Positions 12,630 through 22,916 of a stretch of 64,000 nucleotides of DNA are shown one piece after another; positions within the stretch are counted from its first letter, which is position 1; every line of letters begins with the position of its first letter. The position numbers and the translations under genes were made by a program. The notes under the pieces are model-generated. The model made no database searches, was not told the DNA's origin, and was given only the letters and a program-made list of their open reading frames with translations. The stretch covers positions 2,643,988 to 2,707,987 of the forward strand of contig CM032794.1 in the NCBI GenBank assembly GCA_019155185.1. The letters run 5' to 3'. This DNA is from Beaufortia kweichowensis (lineage: Eukaryota > Chordata > Actinopteri > Cypriniformes > Gastromyzontidae).

Positions 12630-14037
12630 CATATAAATCCATCTTCTTTAACGCTTTATGGCTGTGAACTGCTGACAGTATTCACACAGCTTTAGGAGTG
12701 TTGGTTGCAAGCCTATACTGAGAACAAATGAGCATCTGAATGAAAAATTACCAAGTGAATCACAGGAGCTGGGTTGATTCAGTAAAACATCTCTAGGGCA
12801 TTAATGATGTCTATTGTTATGACAAAGCTCTGGTGCAGATAACTGCTGTAAGTGAAACAGATCAGTATCCTGTAAATAGTAAATAGAACAGAAAAGAACA
12901 GTAGCTCAGTTCCAGCTCGCTCGCTCTCTCATCTACTGGGAACCAGATATTAATCATGTCTTTCAATGTCCGGTTTGAACAGTTTATTCCCTCAAGCTCT
13001 GTATCGCTCTCATTCTCTCTCATGCAGTTCATTGTGAAAAATAAAAGTGGAATGATAAAGTGCAGTAGCAAAAATAACCAAGACTTACAAAATGTTTCTT
13101 GTAGCTTTACTGGTAAATTTTGTAATTAAAACAAAGCCTCCAACATTACTACCATACATACAATACATTATTTTCTTCAATACATTTTCAGTCAGTTAAA
13201 CAAAAATACTACTACAGGCAATGACTGGTTGGGTCCAGTATAGGCCAGAGACACAGCAGAGGTAAATCCTAAAGAAAAAGCACAGAGCTAGGGCTTATTT
13301 CCTCAAGTTGTTGTTGGCAACCACCCATCTAAAAGCTAAACATCCAAACAAAGAGATTGTTTGTCCTGGTGCCCAAATAAAAAAAAAACAACTCTGATAC
13401 ACATGCAGGCGTTTGTGTACATACAGTATACATGCATACTGTCCTTCATTCTCACACAGATGGCTGTACAGTACAACAACATGCACATTTAGAAACGAAC
13501 GCCGCTTTCGTTAACATGATGGTGCCATGCTAGTTCTGCCATAGATCCCATTTGTGCAGCTGTTCTGAGATCAGACTTTGCGCTTTAGATCATTTCTCAT
13601 TATATCATAATTAGTAGACCTTGTCAGCAACAGTCTCAAAATATAGCTACGAATAACTTTGCGCTTGCCAGCATAAACATTTGCCATGCTAATCCCAATA
13701 TGGCTTAGAAAGTGGTTTGCTAAACCTCACCAGGTTTGTATGTTCTTTGGGACACAGTCAAACTTATACAAGAGGTTTGAGAAAACTGATCTCAAAACAT
13801 CCTGCGAGCACTAGAGTACCTTCAATATACAGTACCAACACCAGAGACGGAATAGTTGGGAATTCTGCATTAAAAACTTCACCTCACATTGACAATTAAA
13901 AATCCAATATCTGAGCAATCAGCATAGTACAAAACTTTGGTAAAAGCTTATTTTTTTATGGTAAGGTTGACATTTCCATGGAATTGCCCAAAGCCATAAC
14001 AGGTGCCATCAAGTAACGCGTTTACATGCATCTAGTG
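12630..14037. other. Intergenic, no gene recognised
   Basis: AT-rich, with only short unassignable open frames (for example 12862-13071 and 13295-13486 on the minus strand). Confidence 0.5.
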
Positions 14038-14193
14038 GTGCTTGGCTTCACGCGGCGCTGCGCAGACCTATCAGCGTATGATATCAAAGTACCGCGAGAA
14101 TACTCTAAAATCAGCGCTCTTAAATCACTCTCGCGGTATTTTAAAGACTGCCGCTCATTCTGCGGCTGCGCAGTCCCGCAGGAAGCCAAGCAC
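14038..14193. repeat. 156-base nested near-palindrome
   Basis: Outer arms match from GTGCTTGGCTTC (14038-14049) to GAAGCCAAGCAC (14182-14193), extending imperfectly through CTGCGCAG. Inner arms are TACCGCGAGA (14090-14099) and TCTCGCGGTA (14129-14138), around a central AGCGCT. The whole can fold as one long hairpin and is CpG-rich in an AT-rich setting. A foldback MITE is the likeliest explanation, though no clear target-site duplication is seen. Confidence 0.7.
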
Positions 14194-14211
14194 ACCTGAG
14201 GTTTAACGTGA

Positions 14212-14391
14212 CGTCCCGCTTATACAAAACATACAAGTGCAAGAATTCGCCAACAATATCTGTGGTTTAGTAATGCTAATGACTGGAGAGAAATTATTTT
14301 TGAAGGTTGGACTCAAATTTACCGCGGATTTCAACGTGAAATGTATGAAGTTGATGCAACTGAGTTCAAAACTTCAGACATTTTGACAGCG
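14212..14391 (+). other. Exon-like open segment ending at a consensus splice donor
   Basis: Sixty codons are open after a TGA at 14209-14211 and reach GCG|GTGAGT at 14391/14392; the frame closes at 14425-14427. The reading is aromatic and charged, with DWREIIFEGWTQIYRGFQRE as its core. There is only one in-frame ATG, late in the segment. I do not recognise it. It could be the 5' part of a transposon next to the palindrome, an untranslated first exon, or chance. Confidence 0.2.
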
Positions 14392-14679
14392 GTGAGTATT
14401 GCTTTACTTATTGATCGCTTTACTTGACTCTTTCTGTAGTCTTATAGAAACTATGTCGTCATTTAGATAGGGTATGGTCTTAAGCTTTGTTTATCATGTT
14501 AGATTTCACGTTTCTTATTGGACAAGCTTTAGCTTATTTTTTAGTGTCAAGTGTACAACGATTCTGTCAAGAGCAACTTTTAACCATGTTGCTTACCTGC
14601 TAAAAGGATGCTTATCGATGATTTCTGGCACATTAGTATACCAAAGGTTTGGGACTGATCTCATCAATGTTTGTGCATA

Positions 14680-14800
14680 GCGCGTTCTTTCACGTGACCT
14701 CATTAATATTGATAGTCAAACAGGTGGGGTGAGCAGCATAGACTTCGTACGTCGACGTCACCGCCATATTGGAACGGGACAGGGTGCCCAATCGACACAT
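14680..14800. promoter_or_regulatory. Cluster of promoter-like motifs
   Basis: Within 120 bases lie CACGTGAC (E-box), CAGGTG, the palindrome ACGTCGACGT (14749-14758) with a CRE-like TGACGTC on the minus strand, and CCGCCATATTGG, which carries a YY1-like CCGCCAT. No transcript is known; the cluster may belong to an old transposon. Confidence 0.2.
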
Positions 14801-16278
14801 ACAAGTCAACGGGCAGCTCCGTTTTTTTCTGGATAAAAAGTACAATAACGTTTCCATTTCTCAACTTGTTTTAATAATTTATGATATGTCTCCGCTTACT
14901 TTGAATCCCGAATTGAAAGTTATTATTGTCATTAGGAACTGTAAAAACTCAGGCTCGTCATGCTTTGATGTGGCTTATTTTCTTGGTTAGTGGGCTAATT
15001 ATGGGCTTCCTGCAGTTCTGAAAGAGTAATGATGTAATTCGTTTTTACAGGTGGATATTTTAGGCATCTGGGTTTCTCTATAGAGCTGGATATGTGCAAT
15101 GATTATTTGATAATGTATTTTTTTATTAGTGATTACCTCAGTATCATAATTTATAAAATTCTTAACAAGTATTTTTAAATGCACAGTTCTATTTTGCAGA
15201 AAGGTTTTTGGTGATTGTAGGGTATAGAACAATGAAACCCAATGTTTTGTGGTCTATTACATGAGCTTTTGTTTGATGGGTAAATATAAGATATAAAGCT
15301 AATGCTTTGCTTAGGATGATTTGGATGGTTAGATGTGGCCATGTTCCTTCAAAATTCAAAACAGACCTTCATCATACACTGTCTTGAAAGCTTTGTACTT
15401 TATCATACAGTTCACTGTAAAGGATGACAGGACTTTCAGTGTAGTTCCACACTTTTCCCTGCTTTGTTTTCTTCTTGCATTAAAATATATTATGCATTGG
15501 ATTTCTATTAATGAGTAATCTACTTATAAGATTTATCTGTAAGTCTAAATCTACATATAAGATCCAGTGTATATATATAAACCTGGTTTCTGTGTCTGAG
15601 ATTTTCTGCATTTTTCGTGAGAAACATTGTACTTGGAGTTTCTCCATCCAGTTTTATACCTTCATAATACTTTGTGAAATATGTCCCTCTGTCTTGCTCC
15701 CACTCAATTTTTCCAAAACAATAATTATGATGCATTTGTAAAAGAAGAAGTTGCATTGCATTGATAATAAGAATGTTTTTTTTGTGACTATATCAAGTCA
15801 CAATTGTCTAAAAAACCAAATTCTTATGAATTTATACAAATAGAAAATTCCTCCTAATTTAAGAGAATAATTTAGCATTTGTTTGTCAACACAGTTCACC
15901 TGAGTTGATCATCACAGCAAAGTACTTACTGTTCTTGATTTTCACAACTGTCTTTTACCCATCAAAGTGTTCTGGCACAAGACCCGAAAGTTCTTGTTCT
16001 TTACCACCAAAGAAAATATAGTGTTTCATGGTATCTACATGCTGTCTTGTCTGTCTATTTCTGCATACCACACAGACACCTGTCAGATATGTGCTTAGAT
16101 TCTGTGCTTCTCTTTGTTAATGGATAAGGATTGAAATGTTGTGTAGAGGTGTGAGATGTGGTAGTCTTTGCTGCTATGTGATTGTGTTGTAATGAACAAA
16201 AGAATCGTAGTAAAATTAGAAAGAAAGAATTCCTGAGTAAGAATGGATGCAATGTACAAGATGAGTAAGAAGCATTTT
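14801..16278. other. Intergenic, no gene recognised
   Basis: AT-rich. A 73-codon frame (14769-14990 on +) and overlapping frames on both strands around 15511-15756 show no known motif. Confidence 0.5.
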
Positions 16279-16432
16279 TACATTCATGCATTTGGCAAAT
16301 GCTTTTTTCCAAAGCAATTTACGTTGCATTCGATGCTGTACATTTGATCACTGTGTTTGTAAGTGTGTTCCCTGGGAATTGAGCCCATGAGTTTTTGCAC
16401 TGCTAACGCTGTGCTCTAAAACTAGACTAACT
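16279..16432 (-). mobile_element. tRNA-derived SINE, HAmo-like, inverted copy
   Basis: Starts with the inverted tail (ATTCATGCATTTGGCAAATG, then TTTTTTCCAAAGCAATTTAC) and ends with the inverted tRNA head: CCCTGGGAATTGAGCCCATG for the B-box, then TGCTAACGCTGTGCTCTAAA. Nearly full length. Confidence 0.75.
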
Positions 16433-16494
16433 AGATAGGGTTGTTAAGTTAACTAGAAAGAAACATTGTTATGAAATGATTTAGTCCTACAGTT

Positions 16495-16699
16495 TACTCC
16501 TAAAATAAAGGTGCTTTACAATGCCATAAAAGAACCATTTTTGGCTAAACCTGTCTCTTGCACAAAATTATAACTATAAAAAGTAAGAAAGTGTTGTTTC
16601 TTTAAAGAGCCTTTGAGTAAATGGTTCTTTTGGAAACCAAAAATAGTTATTTTATGTTTCATGGCATCACTTTGAAGAACCTTTTGCAGTTTAAGAGTA
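16495..16699. mobile_element. MITE-like element, CTCTTAAAAATAAAGGTGC family, copy 3
   Basis: TACTCCTAAAATAAAGGTGC at one end and TGAAGAACCTTTTGCAGTTT plus AAGAGTA at the other, with ACAATGCCATAAAAGAACC and ATGGCATCACTTTGAAG as inner mirror words. Confidence 0.75.
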
Positions 16700-17768
16700 T
16701 AGAAACGATTAATTCAATGACAGGTCCACATTAACGTGTACATTAAATCAGGTAATTTTTTTATCCCCTCCATTTCCTAGAGAAAGTATTTTTGGTGAAT
16801 GGCGCCAGCTGGTGGACAACCTCAGCAACTTCAGTCAAAATATATTTCGCTGAACAAAATACTGGAGTTCATGTGTTAAAAGATTCAGCCTCAAATCAGT
16901 AAAAATCTGTAAAATATCTGTTGTTCATTAAGGACATTACACTGATATTGATTGTTTAATAGAATTTAAAAAAGTTAAGGGTAGTTTTTTGAGGGATACT
17001 CCAAGTTCAAGTAAATACATAAATTATATTGATATGAATATAACACACACATCAGTACGTCACCAACAGCTTTTATTGTAGTTTTATTAAAGTTCTTTGA
17101 TTTAATAAAGTCAGATAATGAAGATTACCTGCATGGGTAAAGGCAAATGGTGTATTACTCCATGAATGCGAGAGAATACCTCTTTCTTGGTCATATGCTA
17201 CATTTACTAGGCAGCATTTGGATAGACCCACTATGAACACTAGATTGTGCTGTTGGTCTTTCATGAAATGCCCAAGCACTAAAATGATTCAATAGTTATT
17301 TGCTTTTCAACTTTAAAAATATGATCAAGTCTTTTTACAGATAATCATGTATTTAAATTGCACTGATATTGGAAATGTGCCTGACAGAACATCTCCACCA
17401 TATCATACTGAGATCTTTGGTGATGGCTCAGCGCCTCCTCCAAATGTAGTTATGATTGAAATGGATATTGTATGTTTTCATCTTGATCTTCTCTGTCGTG
17501 CTTTTGTCACTAAAATGAAATCCTAACTTTGTTTGGTAGAGATGCTTGGGTCACTGCTGCAAGCACATGCATTGTGAGTGGAAAGCAACACAGCTCAGGC
17601 ATCTCAACAGAAGGTCTAACTACAGTACAGTATGAACGCTGCCCAGTGCCAGTGATCATCCAAAGAGAGATAGAATACATTCACTCTAGGGTTAATATCC
17701 CCAAATAAATGAATGAATTAGATATAAACAGTCAGCTTCTGTTCTTTGCATTTGCCAGGTTAAAGGAT
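16700..17768. other. Intergenic, no gene recognised
   Basis: AT-rich with no repeat or coding frame that I can name. Confidence 0.5.
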
Positions 17769-18050
17769 ATTACTGATCCCTGCTGAAAAACAATAGACAT
17801 TTTAATGGTTTCCCTTACAAATACCATAATGTAGCATTAGCTATTTACCATTAAAACCATGACAAAATTCCTATATGTAGCGTATGAACATTATTCCAGT
17901 ATTAATTGTGATTTATTGGTTGTCATCCACCAACAGAACCCTGCACATTACCAGCAGATACCCACAGAGACCATTATAGTTTCCATTAAAAACAGCACAA
18001 TTCCATTACTTTTTGTGATGCTTTCCATTGTTTTTTCAGCAGTGATATTA
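17769..18050. mobile_element. MITE-like element with GCTGAAAAA(A)CAAT ends, just upstream of col25a1
   Basis: The left end contains CCTGCTGAAAAACAATAGAC and the right, inverted, contains CACTGCTGAAAAAACAATGG. The interior has mirrored CCATTAAAA and TTTTAATGG words. It ends about 600 bases before the col25a1 start codon, so it may border or contribute to the promoter. Confidence 0.6.
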
Positions 18051-18645
18051 GGAACAGATGTACATCAAGATGCACTAAAACCAGTTAACACTTCTGTGTT
18101 TTAGTAGCCTATATTTTGGCACCTTGTTGTTGTGCTCGTGCGTAATTCTCACTATGATCCATTGGCATATCCAGTTTATATATTATTCATACTCCCTTGC
18201 TAATTTACATGTTGATTGAGAGTAGGGGCAGACGGAGTCAGTGAGGTCTGATGAAGTCTGCGTTTATTTGGAGGCGTGTTTTGAATGGATTGTATGGAAT
18301 GCGCAAAGCATTTGCCGCTCGTCTGTGGTTTAACATCACTTGCCACAAAACCTGTCAGGGGGTGCGTCGTAAGACTCCACTCGCTGGGCTGCAACGCGTG
18401 CATGGGTTTCTTTCCAGTAGTGCAACAAGTTTGCAGAGGGCTACTGAATCAGTCACAGCTTACACTGTCTCCCAGTGAATGAGCGCGCACCGGTCGGGGA
18501 TCTTAGACGCGCGCTCTAGTGTTACCAACGTTGCCGTTGAGTCCTTCAGAGACAAATAGAATAAAATATAGTGGCAGAAAATCGTTTATTCTTATTTCGT
18601 GGCTGCTGGTAATTGCACACAGTAGTATACGACCAAGAAGGAGTC
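18051..18645 (+). promoter_or_regulatory. Probable col25a1 proximal promoter and 5' leader
   Basis: This stretch lies between a MITE and the col25a1 start codon. It becomes richer in G+C and CpG towards the gene, notably at 18481-18520. TATA-like words sit at about 18109-18118 and 18174-18184, but neither can be tied to a transcription start. An 8-bp inverted repeat, GAGCGCGC (18481-18488) with GCGCGCTC (18509-18516), could fold in the leader. Short upstream ATGs occur (for example at 18251 and 18285) and are closed before the main start. The transcription start site is not determinable from sequence alone. Confidence 0.45.
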
Positions 18646-18942
18646 ATGAGGGGTCTAGAGGCAAATAAGGAGTCCCTGAGCGCGGTGAAAACGGAGAGCA
18701 ACACCGGCGCTGGCAAGCGGCGGCACTGTCTTAAAGCTGTCGTGGATGTGATACCGTTTGCGTTTTCTGTCGTGTCTTTCGCCTTTTGCTTTTTATTGAG
18801 CGTTCAGACCAGTGAGATTAAGGACAGAGTTGTGGATTTAGAAAGTGGAAGTGATGCGCGCATTCTAAGTCCGTTTCATGGACTTACTATGGACCAGTTT
18901 AATTCAATGATACAGGAAAGAGTGAACAAGCTACTGTCACAG
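18646..18942 (+). CDS. col25a1: col25a1 coding exon 1: cytoplasmic tail, membrane anchor, stalk
   Basis: This exon encodes the first 99 residues of a type II membrane collagen of the XIII/XXIII/XXV group, best matched to collagen XXV (CLAC-P). Residues 1-30 are a polar tail ending in a basic KRRH cluster (24-27), which favours an inside N-terminus. Residues about 31-53 are a single hydrophobic helix rich in Val, Phe and Ala. Residues 54-67 (TSEIKDRVVDLES) and 80-99 (LTMDQFNSMIQERVNKLLSQ) look like the short coiled-coil stalk that trimerises these collagens. The start is the first ATG after an in-frame TAA at 18610-18612, with G at -3. The exon ends in phase 0 at a strong donor, CAG|GTGAGC. 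The frame runs on into the intron to a stop at 19012-19014, so an unspliced reading gives a false C-terminus. In vertebrates collagen XXV supports motor-axon innervation of muscle and binds amyloid-beta fibrils (family knowledge). The assignment to XXV rather than XXIII rests mainly on exon 2. Confidence 0.85.
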
Positions 18943-19139
18943 GTGAGCGATCCTAAACTCTTTAGATCCACAGCCTCAGTTTGGATTAACATAATAATGC
19001 GTTATGCATCCTAGAAATGTAAAATCTGTCCACACTCTTCGGACTTCTGACACCTGTCCGATTTCTTTGGCCAATGCACCTGCAGCGCGCATTTTGCGCA
19101 CGATGTTGACTTATTTGTTTTATTTGTTGATTTTGACAG
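18943..19139 (+). other. col25a1: col25a1 intron 1
   Basis: This is a short 197-base intron with GTGAGC at its 5' end and a T-rich tract ending in CAG at its 3' end. Joining the exons keeps frame and yields the expected membrane-collagen stalk sequence. It contains no recognisable repeat. Confidence 0.8.
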
Positions 19140-19209
19140 CGCTCTTATGAACACTTGGCTAGAATAAGGACAGTCCGGGAAACCTCACCAGAATGCAACT
19201 GCCCACCAG
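19140..19209 (+). CDS. col25a1: col25a1 coding exon 2: furin-type site and Cys-X-Cys lead-in
   Basis: The exon is 70 bases, entered in phase 0 after a pyrimidine-rich acceptor ending TTTTGACAG and left in phase 1 at CAG|GTAACG. It encodes RSYEHLARIRTVRETSPECN followed by CPP and the first base of a Gly codon. The SYEH-L-A-R-I-R core closely matches human collagen XXV (recalled as SYEHMAKIR) and differs from XIII; XXIII shares the later AKIRTARE part but not SYEH. The run R-T-V-R before Glu113 is an RXXR furin-type site, at the same place as the known ectodomain-shedding site of human CLAC-P. C118 and C120 are the conserved Cys pair at the start of the collagenous domain, and the split Gly codon is usual for collagen exons. 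The window holds no recognisable exon 3, so the gene is partial here. Confidence 0.87.
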
Positions 19210-21240
<2,031 letters not shown>

Positions 21241-21885
21241 CATCCTTACAATAACACTTCAAAAACCTTGGCATTCACATACAGGCCCTAAAATGTTGGA
21301 AAAAACAAAACGCACAGTTTAAATGAAGTACACATGGAATTTCCCACGCCTTGTGTTTTTATTTATTTATCAGTGTCTGTGACATCTCCAGTCGTTCTTT
21401 TTTCCAGACACTGCATGTATTTCACTTAGCCTAACAATTACATTTTGTTCTGCTTCCATTTTCCACAGCAGGAACTGTTCAAAATGCTATCGAAATTCTG
21501 AACTCTGTCAAGCAAATACAAAAGATTATTCACTTACAATTTCTTCTGAAAGAAATAGTTTACAGACGCCTAGCTCAGATTTCTCCATTTTAGACTTCTA
21601 GGCATCTACAACCTTTCAATATTCCCAGTTTTGTGTTACTAAATTGTTCAGAATGATTAGACTGGCAGTTAATAAAACATATGTGGGTTTGGACTTAAGT
21701 GTGGTTTTTAACTTTGAAAGGTTGGCTGTGTCATTACCACATGTTAGGTAAAGCAACACAGATGCCCTGTGAAGACAGCTGCCAACAGGCATGTGACAGT
21801 CATAGTGACACGTGTGTTTGTCAGAGCTTGTAAGTTGGAGGTATGTGTGGGGGTAACAGACCCAATCCCTAACTACTGTGAACGG
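21241..21885. other. Intron 2 spacer, nothing recognised
   Basis: Unremarkable non-coding sequence between the two tandem repeats. Confidence 0.5.
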
Positions 21886-22075
21886 TTTTGTCTTGAGTAC
21901 TGTTTTGTCTTGAGTACTGTTTTGTCTTGAGTACTGTTTTGTCTTGAGTACTGTTTTGTCTTGAGTACTGTTTTGTCTTGAGTACTGTTTTGTCTTGAGT
22001 ACTGTTTTGTCTTGAGTACTGTTTTGTCTTGAGTACTGTTTTGTCTTGAGTAATGTTTTGTCTTGAGTACTGTTT
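21886..22075. repeat. 17-base minisatellite, 11 units
   Basis: The unit TTTTGTCTTGAGTACTG occurs eleven times head to tail; one unit near 22050 has TAATG for TACTG. The near-identity of units suggests recent amplification. Because 17 is not a multiple of three, all three minus-strand frames read the same 17-residue period. Confidence 0.97.
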
Positions 22076-22749
22076 TGGATAAAACCAAAGACTGCATATT
22101 GTGCATTTTGTCTTATACAAATAAGAGTATTTGTTAAGATAATACTCATGAATGAAAATCTTAAAGAGTAACTACATCTGACACATTAACTTCCATAACA
22201 GGAATGATATCAAGAACAGTCACATTTACCCTCAGGTGCCAAGAAAAACCATAAGATAGTAGTAGAGACCAGCAGGAAGATAGATGCCCCTCAGGCGGCC
22301 ATAAATAATGCAGTGAGTGGGAGCGCAAGCGGAAGAACATGACTGCTATACAAAACAGAATAGAGAAGAGCCGTTGATGCGCTGTTGTGCAGCTCTTGGC
22401 TGCTTTCTGTGGACAACAAACTGACACATTTCAGAAAGAGAAGTCGAGTTCACAACAGACACTAGTGTAAGGCACATGATTCACCACAAACCATTTGGCC
22501 TGTCATCAGATCAGATCAGATCACAGCAGCTCCATTAAAGGGTCTTGACTTGACGTTTGCTTGAAATCTAAAGATTTTCAAATTTTCAAAGGAGAAATTG
22601 TGAGACAGGGACTGAGGCAGAAGAAAAACCCCAGTAGATGTAGAAGCTGAATTTGCTACAAAGGCCTTAGTGATGGTGGAATACTCTTACAGTGTAGCAT
22701 CTTGTCACAATATAAATGTATGATTATATTTTCTATTTCATATTTTAGT

Positions 22750-22916
22750 TTAAGAGAACCTTCACATCCACATAACCTTTCTGGTTCACAAAATGTTCTT
22801 TGTATTGAAAAAATGTTCTTAAGTTATGAAAGTAAGAAAGAAATGTTTTTTGAGAACCTTTGTCTAATAATGGTTTTGTGCAAGTGATGTGAAAAACCTT
22901 TTGTAGCACCTTTCTG
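22750..22916. mobile_element. MITE-like element, CTCTTAAAAATAAAGGTGC family, partial copy 4
   Basis: Left end lost (starts at AAGAGAACCTTCACATCC); right end kept as GTGATGTGAAAAACCTTTTG followed by TAGCACCTTT. Confidence 0.6.

Noticed and set aside
18613..19014. 133-codon open frame read as one protein
   Set aside because: The first codon is TTG and the last 24 codons lie in intron 1; the ATG at 18646 and the donor at 18943 explain the locus better.
21886..22075. CRISPR-like array
   Set aside because: The repeats are directly adjacent with no spacers; it is a minisatellite in vertebrate DNA.
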